DNA of 58,422 nt from Nitrososphaerota archaeon (GCA_029784795.1 JAFMAW010000004.1:1-58422), one strand, 5' to 3'; positions 29,532-38,182 are shown, numbered from the stretch's first letter. The notes: generated from the sequence alone by a model not told the origin. Numbers and translations: made by a program.

Positions 29532-30029
29532 TCAGCGGCTCGTTGACGTCGAGTCCCTCGCGAAACCTCGGACGGACTCCTCGTCGAGCCGGTACAGGTA
29601 CCACCCTGCCATCCGCTTCGCGCCGATGCTCTCGTAGAACCCCAGGGCCTTCTCGTTCCATGTGAGCACCGCCCACTCCATCCGGCCGCACCCTTTCGCC
29701 AGCGCCTCTTCGGCGCACCGCTTCAACAGCGCCGTCCCGACTCCTCTCGCTCGGGACTCCGGCGACACGAAGAGGTCCTCAAGGTAGAGCGTGGGCTTGG
29801 CTAGGAAGGAGGAGTAGCTGTAGAAGTACAGGGCATATCCGACCAGCCTTCTCTTATGGGAGGCGACGAAGAGGTTGACCCTCTTCCTTCTGAAGACGTC
29901 GTCGAGCAGCCTCTTCTTCGCGGCGGCGGTCGGGGGGTCGAGCTTCTCGAACCTGGCCAGCGAGATGACCAGCTCGATGAACTCCCTGGAGTCAGCCTTG
30001 CGACCTCGTCTGATGACCGCCGAGCCCAC
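29532..30029 (-). CDS. GNAT family N-acetyltransferase
   Basis: A 165-residue GNAT protein with the acetyl-CoA-binding motif LEDLFVSPESRARGVGTALLKR followed by the helix AEEALAKGCGRMEWAVLTWN and ALGFYESIGAKRM. This resembles the diamine/aminoglycoside-type subgroup. Substrate unknown. It is convergent with the small basic gene and 54 bases from the SHOCT gene, with no clear operon partner. Confidence 0.88.
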   Translation of the reverse strand: MGSAVIRRGRKADSREFIELVISLARFEKLDPPTAAAKKRLLDDVFRRKRVNLFVASHKRRLVGYALYFYSYSSFLAKPTLYLEDLFVSPESRARGVGTALLKRCAEEALAKGCGRMEWAVLTWNEKALGFYESIGAKRMAGWYLYRLDEESVRGFARDSTSTSR

Positions 30030-30083
30030 AGGCGGAGGGGGACTTGGGGGCGATAAATCAGTTCGGAAGAAGATGGCCCGTGA

Positions 30084-30464
30084 CTAGTGGTGCTCGATGT
30101 CCTTCATCATCTGGTCGAACTGGTCTTTAGTTATTTCGCCCCTCGCATATCTCTGGCGCAGGATCTCCTGCGCGTCCCCGTACCCATAGGGGGCAGAATG
30201 CCAGTACCGCCTCCTCCATCCCCATCCTCCGAAACCCCAGAAGATCAACCTGAAGACGATCACTGCGAATATGACGAAGAACACGAACCCGAAGGGGAAG
30301 AAGAACCATCCGTAGAACGGGTAGCCTGCGACCATCATGGGCATGTAGTACCCGCTCGCGAGCATCGTGCCGAAGAACGCGACGATTGCGACGAGCACCA
30401 GTGCGAAGACAACCCATCCTAACCAGTGCATGTCCCGGTACGGCCTCCCGTCGTTGGACCGCAT
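30084..30464 (-). CDS. SHOCT-domain membrane protein
   Basis: A 126-residue protein with two long hydrophobic segments (about residues 14-36 and 48-73; GWFFFPFGFVFFVIF) and a C-terminal SHOCT helix EILRQRYARGEITKDQFDQMM. SHOCT domains are short C-terminal oligomerisation segments common in bacterial and archaeal membrane proteins. Aromatic-rich loops (GGWGWRRRYWH) lie between. Role unknown. It stands between a GNAT gene and the channel-like gene on the same strand. Confidence 0.8.
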   Translation of the reverse strand: MRSNDGRPYRDMHWLGWVVFALVLVAIVAFFGTMLASGYYMPMMVAGYPFYGWFFFPFGFVFFVIFAVIVFRLIFWGFGGWGWRRRYWHSAPYGYGDAQEILRQRYARGEITKDQFDQMMKDIEHH

Positions 30465-30520
30465 CCTGAATTCCAGCGGTTTCTGGAGTCGGGGGTGTCT
30501 CTTAAGGTTGCAGCACGGTC

Positions 30521-30952
30521 CTATTCATCTGACCGCGCCGCCTCCCGCTTCCTGAACTCCCCTTCCGCTCCCTTCTCGAGCTCTTCCATCTTCTCTTCGC
30601 TCAGCCTGAGGACCGTCCCAAGGAACGGCCCGAAGAGGAAGAGGAGCGCCGTGACCACGGTCCCCACCGAGACGAAGGCGAGTATGGACGCGAATATCTT
30701 CCCTATCGCCGACGTAGGGTATAGGTTCGCAGGGGGCCCCTGGCCCGTCGCTATGAAGCTGGTGAAGTAGAAGGAGTCGAGGTAGCTCCACCCCTGTATG
30801 ACGTGCATCGCCACAGACCCTATCACCACCATCGCCGCTATCACCCCGAATGAGTACAACGCCCTCTCCCAGAATGACCTGGGGACCCTCCTTCTGCGCC
30901 GCTCCGTTCGCTTAGACTCCTCCATTGCCGCTGGGTGCCCTCCGTCCCTCAC
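30521..30952 (-). CDS. Two-helix ion-channel-like protein with atypical pore
   Basis: A 143-residue protein with the Ion_trans_2 layout: a basic N-terminus, TM1 (ALYSFGVIAAMVVIGSVAM), pore helix SYLDSFYFTSFIATGQGPP, TM2 (IGKIFASILAFVSVGTVVTALLF) and an acidic coiled tail. The pore keeps a T-x-G-x-G spacing but reads ATGQGP where K+ channels have TVGYGD, so Tyr is replaced by Gln and Asp by Pro. It could be a non-selective or differently selective tetrameric channel. GTG/ATG choice near the start is uncertain (Met 10 is possible). Transcribed alone and divergent from the flavin reductase gene. Confidence 0.72.
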   Translation of the reverse strand: MRDGGHPAAMEESKRTERRRRRVPRSFWERALYSFGVIAAMVVIGSVAMHVIQGWSYLDSFYFTSFIATGQGPPANLYPTSAIGKIFASILAFVSVGTVVTALLFLFGPFLGTVLRLSEEKMEELEKGAEGEFRKREAARSDE

Positions 30953-31001
30953 AACGTTTTAAACAGAACCGGTCCTCGCGGCTTCAGGAGGAACCCGCCC
31001 T

Positions 31002-31523
31002 TTGAGCGAGGACATTCAGTCTGGCCTTAAGCATGTGATGAGGGTCTGCCCCCAGGGGGTGACGGTCGTCACGGCCCAGGGCCCCGACGGGCCAAGGGGC
31101 CTGACCGTGAGCTCCTTCACCAGCGTCTCGCTTACGCCCCCCCTCGTCCTGTTCTGCGTCGCGAAGAACTCGTCCCAGCACGACCTCTTCTGCAGCGCCC
31201 CAAACTTCGCCGTCAACTTCCTCGCCGACGACCAGAAGACGATATCCGACCGCTTCGCGGGGAGGACCACGGCCCAGGACAGGTTCCAGGGGGTGAAGCA
31301 CGCCAGGGGGGTGACAGGTCCGCCCATCATCGCAGGGGTGAGGGCCGCCATCGAGTGCCGCCCGTGGGCCCTCCACGACGCGGGGGACCACTCGATCGTC
31401 GTCGCGGAGGTGGTGGCAGCCAGCGCCGCCTCCTCAAAGCGGCCGCTGGTCTACTACTCCCAGCAGTACACCACCACGGAGCGCGGCGAATCTCCGGCGC
31501 CGCCGTCGGACATCGTCTGGTAG
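31002..31523 (+). CDS. Flavin reductase-like FMN-binding protein
   Basis: A 173-residue protein of the flavin reductase (DIM6/NTAB, HpaC) family. Motifs: MRVCPQGVTVVTAQGPDGPR, GLTVSSFTSVSLTPPLVLFC and NFAVNFLADDQKTISDRFAG. HpaC-type enzymes reduce FAD/FMN with NAD(P)H and deliver it to two-component monooxygenases. Its place beside an HpaB-type gene (opposite strand, convergent with the dioxygenase at 31524) supports a reductase role in that system. Start TTG 31002; a TATA-like TTTTAAAC at 30957-30964 lies about 40 bases upstream. Confidence 0.85.
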   Translation: MSEDIQSGLKHVMRVCPQGVTVVTAQGPDGPRGLTVSSFTSVSLTPPLVLFCVAKNSSQHDLFCSAPNFAVNFLADDQKTISDRFAGRTTAQDRFQGVKHARGVTGPPIIAGVRAAIECRPWALHDAGDHSIVVAEVVAASAASSKRPLVYYSQQYTTTERGESPAPPSDIVW

Positions 31524-32507
31524 CTACTTCGCCGCCAGCAGGTAGTCCGGTCTGTCCTTGATCTTTGGGTCGGACACGCCGGCGAACCTCCCCGTCCTGG
31601 GGGAACGCACCAGCATCGCTTCGTCGAACCAGCTCTGGGGTGTCGGCGCCCCCCAGAACGTCTGCCTCTGGGGGTCGTTCAGCTTCCACCTGATGGGGAC
31701 CCAGTCGGGGTCCGCGCTGACGTAGTCCCCGGTGTAGAGCTCTATCCTGTTCCCGTCCGGGTCTCTGAGATACAGGAAGAAGGCGTTCGATATCCCGTGC
31801 CTCCCGGGGCCCCGCTCGATGCTCTTCGCGTAGCCGTTGGCGGCGAGGACGTCAGCCGCGTCCATTATCGACGCCCGATCTGCGACGGTCATCCCCGCGT
31901 GATGTACCCTCGGCCCCCTCCCCGTGGTGAGGGCGATGTCGTGGCAGGTGTGCTTCCTCCGGAGCCAGGCCGCCCAGAGGTCTGGCTTCGCCCCCTCGAC
32001 CTCGGTCAGCTCCGTGCACCCGAACCCCAGCCCACCGACGTACCAATCGTAGGCCGCGGCGACGTCCGGGAGCATGACGTTGAAGTGGTCGAGGCGCATC
32101 ACCTTGGCCCCCTTGTAGTGCTGGAACTTCTGGAGCAGCCATTCGCGCGGCTCGGCCTCGGCGTAGAACTCGACCGGGAACCCGAACCCGTCCTCGACGA
32201 CGAGCGCCCTCCCAACGCCCTTCTCCTCCCCTGGCTTCTTCCAGCGCGAAAACCAGCCCCTCTCCTTGGCGAGGCGCTCCAGGGCATCGAGCCCTGACTC
32301 CGCCCCCACCCTGAACGCGAAGTGATCGACCCCGGGGGCGTTGGACTTCGTCAGGGTCACCGAGTGGTGGTTCCTGTCTTCGAGTCCGCGGAGGTACATG
32401 TGCCCTGCGTCTGATTCGGTCACAGTGAAGCCCAGGGTGTCTACGTAGAACCGCTTCGCCTCCTCCATGTCGGTGACCAGGAGCTCGATGTGCCCCGCCT
32501 TCACCAC
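31524..32507 (-). CDS. Extradiol (catechol 2,3-) dioxygenase, homoprotocatechuate type
   Basis: The 327-residue vicinal oxygen chelate protein has two domains. The C-terminal catalytic domain has metal ligands His in RLDHFNVMLPD, His in PRVHHAGMTV and Glu in RIELYTGDY. The segments HTCHDIALTTGRGPRVHH and DPQRQTFWGAPTPQSWFDE closely recall homoprotocatechuate 2,3-dioxygenases (HpcB/HpaD, MndD). Expected reaction: Fe(II)- or Mn(II)-dependent ring opening of 3,4-dihydroxyphenylacetate next to a hydroxyl. It follows the HpaB-type gene with a 23-base gap, so the two form an operon: hydroxylation then ring cleavage. Confidence 0.9.
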   Translation of the reverse strand: MVKAGHIELLVTDMEEAKRFYVDTLGFTVTESDAGHMYLRGLEDRNHHSVTLTKSNAPGVDHFAFRVGAESGLDALERLAKERGWFSRWKKPGEEKGVGRALVVEDGFGFPVEFYAEAEPREWLLQKFQHYKGAKVMRLDHFNVMLPDVAAAYDWYVGGLGFGCTELTEVEGAKPDLWAAWLRRKHTCHDIALTTGRGPRVHHAGMTVADRASIMDAADVLAANGYAKSIERGPGRHGISNAFFLYLRDPDGNRIELYTGDYVSADPDWVPIRWKLNDPQRQTFWGAPTPQSWFDEAMLVRSPRTGRFAGVSDPKIKDRPDYLLAAK

Positions 32508-32530
32508 GTCGAACCCTCTTTCCAGTTCCC

Positions 32531-33979
32531 TCAGTCCTCCCTGTGGAGGAGCTCCTTCACCAGTCGCCTGCAGGGCTCCTTGTCGTACCAGGCATAGTAG
32601 GCGCTCGCCATCCTCACCGGGTCCCCGAAGAAGAACCTTTCATACAGGTCCTGCCTCCCCCCGAACGAGCTACCGGCCGCGTCCCAGGCCATCTTGAACA
32701 GCCTCACCCTCTCCTCGGCGTCCGCCGTCTTCGCCTGGTAGTACCTGTCGAAGTCCTTCCGCGCCTCCGAGCCCAGCACCCCCTCCGGAGGGATGGCCAT
32801 CAGCCCGCTCGCCCCCGTCTGCTTCATCACGGCCGCGAAGTCGGGCGCGAGCCTGGGCCAGAGGTTCCTGGCAGAGTTGATGGGAACGTAGTCGGGGGTC
32901 ATCAGCCCCCACTGGTTCAGCTTCGCCCCCGCCTCGCTCGACCTGACGAACGCCTTCATCGTCTCCGCGGTCAAGAATATGTTGGATATCCTCTCCTGCA
33001 CCTGGGGGAAGACGTCCGCCCCGATGGTCTCGGCGACCATGGTCATCAGCCCTGCCATGAACTCGGCCTTCGTCGACTCCCTCACAGCCGCTTGGTGCGC
33101 CATGAAGACCACGGCGCCGGTGGCGTCGTTGACCCTGTTCGCCTTCTCCGGGTCCTCAAGGATGAAGACCCTCTCCCAGGGGACGAGGACATCGTCGAAG
33201 ACAACCACGGCGTCCTGCTCGTCGAAGCGCGAAGCGAGCGGATGGTCGTAGGTCGACTCGGCGGAGAACGACTCCCTGCAGATGAACTTGAGGCCCTTGG
33301 CGCTCACTGGGATGGCGAACGCGATGGAATAGGGCGTGTCGTCCTGCCCGGACCTGATGACTGTCGACGGGAACACCATAATCTCGTCGGCAATGGGGAG
33401 GGTCGCCAGCATCCTCGCCCCCCGCATGACCACCCCTTCCGACGTCTTGTCGGCCACCCGAGCCGCGATGAAGGGGTCCACCTGCTTCGAAGGGCCGACG
33501 CCCCTGTTGACCTGCGGGTTGATGAGCGTGTGCGTGAGTATCAGGTCGTTCTCCCGGACGTACTCGTAGTACTCCGAGATGTTGGAGGCGAAGTCCCTCT
33601 CACCCCTCCCGAAGAAGTCCTTGGCCGCCGCCATGGCCATGATGGAACTGTTGAGGTAGTCTGCGGTCCTCCCCATCATGCCGCCGGAGTAGTTCGCCCA
33701 GGCCCTCATCATGGCCGTCCGCTTGGCCAGGTCGTCCATGGTCCCGGGCTGCATGAAGCTAGTCCCGACCGGCTCGTGGGTCGTGGGGGACTCGTATGTC
33801 ATGACCTCCCTCAGCTCGGGCCGCAGCTGCATGTCGTAGAGCGCGGCGATGGACTTGGCCACCCCCTTGAACGCCGGGTGACTGGATATCCCGCCTGTGA
33901 TCCTCTGGCCGCCGTACCACACTTCGCGGGGGGTCGAGTCGAGCCGCTGGAGGAACTGCTTCCCGCTCTTGGCTCCCAT
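32531..33979 (-). CDS. hpaB: 4-Hydroxyphenylacetate 3-monooxygenase oxygenase (HpaB family)
   Basis: A 482-residue FADH2-dependent hydroxylase of the HpaB/HpaH family. Motifs: QRITGGISSHPAFKG, ETIG near the FAD site, LTHTLINPQVNRG, DDTPYSIAFAIPVSAKGL, HPLASRFDEQDAVVVFDDVL and VPWERVFILED. The iron-sulfur cysteines of the related 4-hydroxybutyryl-CoA dehydratase are absent (only isolated Cys in FICRESF and EPCRR), so a monooxygenase is favoured. It needs reduced flavin, likely from the reductase at 31002. Product would be 3,4-dihydroxyphenylacetate for the adjacent dioxygenase. A TATA-like AATTAGAAT lies about 30-35 bases before the ATG. Confidence 0.92.
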   Translation of the reverse strand: MGAKSGKQFLQRLDSTPREVWYGGQRITGGISSHPAFKGVAKSIAALYDMQLRPELREVMTYESPTTHEPVGTSFMQPGTMDDLAKRTAMMRAWANYSGGMMGRTADYLNSSIMAMAAAKDFFGRGERDFASNISEYYEYVRENDLILTHTLINPQVNRGVGPSKQVDPFIAARVADKTSEGVVMRGARMLATLPIADEIMVFPSTVIRSGQDDTPYSIAFAIPVSAKGLKFICRESFSAESTYDHPLASRFDEQDAVVVFDDVLVPWERVFILEDPEKANRVNDATGAVVFMAHQAAVRESTKAEFMAGLMTMVAETIGADVFPQVQERISNIFLTAETMKAFVRSSEAGAKLNQWGLMTPDYVPINSARNLWPRLAPDFAAVMKQTGASGLMAIPPEGVLGSEARKDFDRYYQAKTADAEERVRLFKMAWDAAGSSFGGRQDLYERFFFGDPVRMASAYYAWYDKEPCRRLVKELLHRED

Positions 33980-34067
33980 CCCCTTCCTCGGGTCGCCGCC
34001 GGCGGCATTCTAATTGAATCTTTGCGGCGCAACGGTGGAACCCTTAAGCGCATAACCAGAGCGCCTT

Positions 34068-35321
34068 TTGAAACGCCGATTGTCGAGCACAGCCCCTGAC
34101 GCCGAGGCGGCTCCCCAGCCTCGGTCCGGGGGGAGGACGCTCCTGGTACTCTCGCTTTACCAGATGCTCTCCAACAACCGCTCGAGCCTCTTCACCGTGT
34201 TCTTCGTTCTCTATGTCGTCGAGAAGGACGGGGTCTCTGTGGCTGCCGCGCTCACCGCGTTCTCTGCGGCCTACGTGGCGGCGAGCCTGACGGGGCCCTT
34301 CGCCGGGAGGGTCTCCGACCGGATGGGGCGGAGGCGCCTCCTCCTCATCGTTTCAGAGGCGGCTTCTCTCCCCTTCTTCGTCCTCATCCCGTTCCTCGGG
34401 GGATTCATAGCCATCAGCGCCTTCTTCCTGCTAGGGGAGACCGTCCTGTCCGTAGGGAACACCGCCCTTGCGGCCTACGTCGCCGACATCACGGCGTCAG
34501 GGGAGCGCGGACGGGGGTACGGTTTCCTCAGCCAGGTGGGCGCCCTGGGTTCCATAGTCGGGGTGGTCGCGGCCGGGCTGGTCTCGGAGTACATCAGCAT
34601 CGACGCCATCTTCTACCTCGTCGGGTTCTTCATCACGGCAGACCTCCTGATACTGGTCTTCGCCCTCCCGGAGAGCACGGTGAAACCCTCCATGTCCCAC
34701 CGCCCCCTCAGGGAGATGAAGGGGGTGATCGCCTTCTCCTTCGCCACCTCAATCAGGGCCGTCGGGACGGGGGCGGTCACGGCCTTCATCGGGGCCTACG
34801 CCTACTTCCTGGGCGCCAACTACCTTGAGGTCAGCTTGATCGCTGTCGCCGGGATGGGGACGACTGCCCTCTTGGCGACGAAGCTCGGGAGCAAGGTCGA
34901 CACCCTGGGGGAGATACGCGGCTACATCTATGGGACCGTGACCGTGGGGGTCGCGCTGGTGATCTATGTCGCTTCGGGCGCCTGGCCGGAGCTTGTCCCC
35001 GCGCGGATCCTATACTCCATGGGCTTCGGGCTCCTGAGTCCCGCGATGCTCAGCTGGGTGAGCAAGATAGCGCCGGAAGGGCGGACGGCCGAGTACCTCG
35101 GCGTCTTCTCCCTGATCAACTCCACGCTCTGGAGCTTCGGCCCCCTCCCCGGCGGCATAATCCAGGGGTGGCTGGGGGACACCGGCCTGTTCGCCTTCGC
35201 CATCGTCACGACCGCCGCTTCCGTCGTCGCGGTGTATGCCCTGTACTGGCGATCGAGGCCCGTCCTCGGCCCGGGGTCAGACGCCCGGGGCGGGGGTGAC
35301 GGGATTGTTGAGGCTTCCTAG
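34068..35321 (+). CDS. MFS transporter, possibly for aromatic acids
   Basis: A 417-residue protein with 12 hydrophobic segments. The A-motif reads GPFAGRVSDRMGRRRLLLI and a central basic loop follows segment six. Start is TTG 34068 preceded by a TATA-like CTTAAGC at about 34043; ATG options lie further downstream. The N-terminal 25 residues are polar, then TLLVLSLYQMLSNNRSSLF begins segment one. It is divergent from hpaB, and its 3' end overlaps the FAH gene by 45 bases on the opposite strand. An aromatic-acid import role is inferred only from context. Confidence 0.85.
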   Translation: MKRRLSSTAPDAEAAPQPRSGGRTLLVLSLYQMLSNNRSSLFTVFFVLYVVEKDGVSVAAALTAFSAAYVAASLTGPFAGRVSDRMGRRRLLLIVSEAASLPFFVLIPFLGGFIAISAFFLLGETVLSVGNTALAAYVADITASGERGRGYGFLSQVGALGSIVGVVAAGLVSEYISIDAIFYLVGFFITADLLILVFALPESTVKPSMSHRPLREMKGVIAFSFATSIRAVGTGAVTAFIGAYAYFLGANYLEVSLIAVAGMGTTALLATKLGSKVDTLGEIRGYIYGTVTVGVALVIYVASGAWPELVPARILYSMGFGLLSPAMLSWVSKIAPEGRTAEYLGVFSLINSTLWSFGPLPGGIIQGWLGDTGLFAFAIVTTAASVVAVYALYWRSRPVLGPGSDARGGGDGIVEAS

Positions 35322-36182
35322 GCCCTCGATCTCGAGCTGGAGTGTCCCGCCGGCGGCGGAGAGGACGAACTCGGTGGGGTCCAGGTCCCCCAGGGCTTCC
35401 TTGGTCCACCCCACGCTCCCGCAGGAGACGACGTCCCCTGGCTCCAGGGTGAGGAACCCCGAGAGGTAGGATGCGAGCTTCGCCGGGCCGAAGATATACT
35501 CGGAGGTCGACCCCTCCTGGACCAGCCCGCCGTCGAAGAACGTGGCCATCATGTGGCCCTGAGAGACGTCAAACTCGTCGGGGGTGATCACCCATGGGCC
35601 CATGGGACAGAAGGTGTCGTGGTTCTTGGACCGGAACAGCGGCCCCCGCATCGTCGCCTTCTTGATCTCCCCGGTCGACCTGTCGCGCCTGTAGGCCTCA
35701 TACGCGTCCGCCCTGGAGTCGGCCGGGGCGGTCACATCGTTCAGGATGGTGTAGCCGAATATGGACGCGGCTGCCTCGGCTTCTGTGGCCCCTGAGATCC
35801 TCTTGCCGACGATGGCCGCGAGCTCGACCTCCGGCCTTATCCCGCCGGAGGACGCCCGGATCGCTGTGCCTGGCCCGACCACCGTGCTGGGCGCCTTCAT
35901 GTCTATCCTGGGCCTGTCGAGAGTTATGTCCGACCCGCCGAGCATCCCGCTCGTGTTGACTATCGTCGCGAGTATCTTCCCCGGGCGTGACACGGGCGCA
36001 TGGAGCACAATGTCGGCCAGGTCGTAGGTCTTCTTCGTGACCACGTCGCGCCACTTCCCCTCTGCTATGACCTGCTCCAGCGGCTTGGACCCCTCGATCT
36101 CGAAGACCGTCTCGTCCGCGACCAGCCCTGCCCTCCGGCTCCGACTGCCCTCCATGGGGAGGGCGAATGCACAGAACTTCAC
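35277..36182 (-). CDS. Fumarylacetoacetate hydrolase family, HpaG-like
   Basis: A 301-residue FAH-fold protein. Divalent-metal ligands are seen in GIRPEVELAAIVGK (two Glu) and FGYTILNDVTA (Asp), and the substrate-side motif is SKNHDTFCPMGPWVITPDE. An N-terminal small domain (VVTKKTYDLADIVLHAPVSRPGKIL) precedes. Family members isomerise, decarboxylate or hydrolyse ring-fission products; in the homoprotocatechuate pathway HpaG does decarboxylation and isomerisation. The neighbouring dioxygenase favours this, but substrate specificity is not readable. The gene is convergent with the MFS gene (45-base overlap). Confidence 0.88.
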   Translation of the reverse strand: MKFCAFALPMEGSRSRRAGLVADETVFEIEGSKPLEQVIAEGKWRDVVTKKTYDLADIVLHAPVSRPGKILATIVNTSGMLGGSDITLDRPRIDMKAPSTVVGPGTAIRASSGGIRPEVELAAIVGKRISGATEAEAAASIFGYTILNDVTAPADSRADAYEAYRRDRSTGEIKKATMRGPLFRSKNHDTFCPMGPWVITPDEFDVSQGHMMATFFDGGLVQEGSTSEYIFGPAKLASYLSGFLTLEPGDVVSCGSVGWTKEALGDLDPTEFVLSAAGGTLQLEIEGLGSLNNPVTPAPGV

Positions 36183-36234
36183 GGGCCCCTCGAGCCGACC
36201 AACCTTTTTTACCTTTGACTCTCACCGCGTCCAG

Positions 36235-36981
36235 GTGATCGACCACCCCCTCGTCCCTGGCCGCACTTCGGCCATAGAGGAGGGTCCCTGGCACTACGGG
36301 GCAGACTACATCACGGTCTACTTCAGGGGGGAGAAGTCTGCCCTGGCCGACCTGGTCCCCCGGCCCTTCGAGGTGGCCGATGGGCTCTGCCTGGGTTACG
36401 TCTGCGAGATAGTCTCGGTCGCCGAGTCAGGCCTGGAGATGGCGGCCGACCGGCCGGACAGGACGCTCTACCACGAGGCGGCGTTAGGTGTGAAGTGCGA
36501 GTACCGCGGGAAGCCGGGGACCTACTTCCCGGTGATGTGGGTGACCACCGAGTGGTCCCTCCTGAGAGGGCTCCTGAACGGCTACCAAAAGCGCCTCGCA
36601 GACAAGATTTCGATGACGAAGCTCCATCCGCTCAACCCGGGGATGAAGCCTGTGTCCGAGGGGAGCCGGTTCGGTGGGTTCTGCGTCAAGGGCCCGGACC
36701 AGGTGCTGTCTCTTCAGGTGACCGTGAAGAGGCAGGGCGCCCCGGCAGACCTTCCAAGCTTCGGTTCTACCTTCGGCACGCGAAAGTACCCAAGGACGGA
36801 CGACAGCCAGGGGAGCGTAGACGAGCCGGTGGAGGTGGTAAAGTCGAACTCCAGGGCGTCCGACGTCTGGCTCGGGAGCGGCACGCTACGGACGAGCTTG
36901 GATCTGGGAAAGGTCGAGCCTGTCTCCGGGGCCGTGTATCGGAGCGGGTTCACCATTATGGGTTCCAGGCCGCTGAGGTAG
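36235..36981 (+). CDS. Acetoacetate decarboxylase family protein
   Basis: About 248 residues with acetoacetate decarboxylase fold features: ITVYFRGEKSALADLVPRPFEV at the start, GTYFPVMWVTTEWSLLRG, then the Lys-rich active-site segment NGYQKRLADKISMTKLHP, where the first Lys is the candidate Schiff-base residue, and a final GFTIMG. GTG 36235 is about 27 bases after a T-rich TATA-like element (36202-36213), and the family-like sequence begins there; the open frame upstream is antisense to the FAH gene. Real acetoacetate is not certain: relatives act on other beta-keto or aldol substrates, possibly linked to the aromatic cluster. Confidence 0.8.
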   Translation: MIDHPLVPGRTSAIEEGPWHYGADYITVYFRGEKSALADLVPRPFEVADGLCLGYVCEIVSVAESGLEMAADRPDRTLYHEAALGVKCEYRGKPGTYFPVMWVTTEWSLLRGLLNGYQKRLADKISMTKLHPLNPGMKPVSEGSRFGGFCVKGPDQVLSLQVTVKRQGAPADLPSFGSTFGTRKYPRTDDSQGSVDEPVEVVKSNSRASDVWLGSGTLRTSLDLGKVEPVSGAVYRSGFTIMGSRPLR

Positions 36982-36998
36982 GCCCTGTCTCCGGTCGG

Positions 36999-38123
36999 TC
37001 AACCGCGCTTCCTGAAGTGGACCCCGCGCCTCGCGAGCTCCGAAAGGAGCCCGTCGACCATCCTCCCGGTCACTGCCCTCTCAGGAGGTATCACGCCGCT
37101 CCCCTTCACCTCGCCCCTCCCGAGCATCTGGGTCACTATGGAGCCGGTGTAGCCTGTGGTCTTCCCCATGGACGTGACCAGGTCCTCTTCGTCGTACCAG
37201 TCCACCATGTCGTAGACCACCTCCCTCCCGGGCTTCCTGGCAATCACCCTCATCACCGTGAAGTCCTTCGGGTCCCCCTCGGCGAGCTTCTTCCCGAGGA
37301 CGGCCCAGGACACCTCCAGGGGCGAGACCTCGGCTCCTCCAGCCCTGACCTTCTCGCGCGAGAAGAATCCAGACTCCAGGAGCAGGCTCATCTTCTCGGC
37401 GTGCCCCGGCCGCCTCAGCGTTATCTCGTCGAGGACCTTCAGCCCTTTCATTGTGTAGACGAGGCTGGCCAGCCCGTCGGTGCAGAACCCTTCGAGCTCC
37501 CCTACGGGCGGCGGAAACCCATATCTCTCGACCGTCGAGAAGGGCTTGACCTTCACCCACTTGCCGTCCCTCACCACCCTCGCCTCCTCGGTGTACTCCC
37601 GCAGCAGCCCGACGATCGAGAAGACCAGTTTGTAGCCGAACGGGGGCCTGGGTTCCTGGGGCAGCCCCCCGACGAGTATGTGCCCTTCGTCGGCTCCGCC
37701 CATCTCCGCGACGGCGTCGGCGAGCAGGATCCCTCCGAGGCCGGGGGCGACGCCGCATCCGGGGACCAGGAGGGCGCCAGACTTCCGGGCTGGGCCGTCG
37801 AGCTCCATCTGCTCGTCCTCGAACGCTATGTTGACCATCTTCGAGCCGGCCTCCACCGCCGCGAGGTCAGACTGATGGACGACGCCATGGGGGAGCGCCG
37901 ACGCCGCCACGTCGAAGCGTTTCAGGAACGACGCCGCCCTGTCCCGCCGCATCATGTCGAGGTGTTCGACGGAGAGCTTCTTCCCGGGGGCGCGCTTCTT
38001 CAGCGCCTCCAGTCTCCCTTCGTCTATGTCTGCCACGACCACCTCGTCTACTCCGTCGGACGCGGCGAGGTCCAGCGCTATCACAGAACCCATCATCCCC
38101 GACCCGAGAACAGCCGCCTTCAT
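36999..38123 (-). CDS. Saccharopine dehydrogenase-like oxidoreductase
   Basis: A 374-residue protein with an N-terminal Rossmann fold, MKAAVLGSGMMGSVIALDLA, and VVVADIDEGRLEALKK, then ASALPHGVVHQSDLAAVEAG and LLVPGCGVAPGLGGILLAD typical of saccharopine dehydrogenase-type enzymes and lysine 6-dehydrogenase. A late motif SMGKTTGYTGSIVTQML lies in the catalytic domain. Expected reaction: NAD(P)-dependent oxidation of an amino-acid imine or aldehyde adduct; exact substrate unknown. It is convergent with the decarboxylase-family gene and about 60 bases from the M20 peptidase stop, same strand. Confidence 0.82.
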   Translation of the reverse strand: MKAAVLGSGMMGSVIALDLAASDGVDEVVVADIDEGRLEALKKRAPGKKLSVEHLDMMRRDRAASFLKRFDVAASALPHGVVHQSDLAAVEAGSKMVNIAFEDEQMELDGPARKSGALLVPGCGVAPGLGGILLADAVAEMGGADEGHILVGGLPQEPRPPFGYKLVFSIVGLLREYTEEARVVRDGKWVKVKPFSTVERYGFPPPVGELEGFCTDGLASLVYTMKGLKVLDEITLRRPGHAEKMSLLLESGFFSREKVRAGGAEVSPLEVSWAVLGKKLAEGDPKDFTVMRVIARKPGREVVYDMVDWYDEEDLVTSMGKTTGYTGSIVTQMLGRGEVKGSGVIPPERAVTGRMVDGLLSELARRGVHFRKRG

Positions 38124-38182
38124 GTCCTCCGGTACGGGGTGGGACTTTATGAGGTGAACGCGTCAGAAGAGCGTGGGCCAGG

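Noticed and set aside
32531..33979. 4-Hydroxybutyryl-CoA dehydratase of the 3-hydroxypropionate/4-hydroxybutyrate cycle
   Set aside because: The family is shared, but the cysteines that hold the [4Fe-4S] cluster in the dehydratase are not seen, and the gene neighbours are ring-cleavage genes. Monooxygenase fits better.
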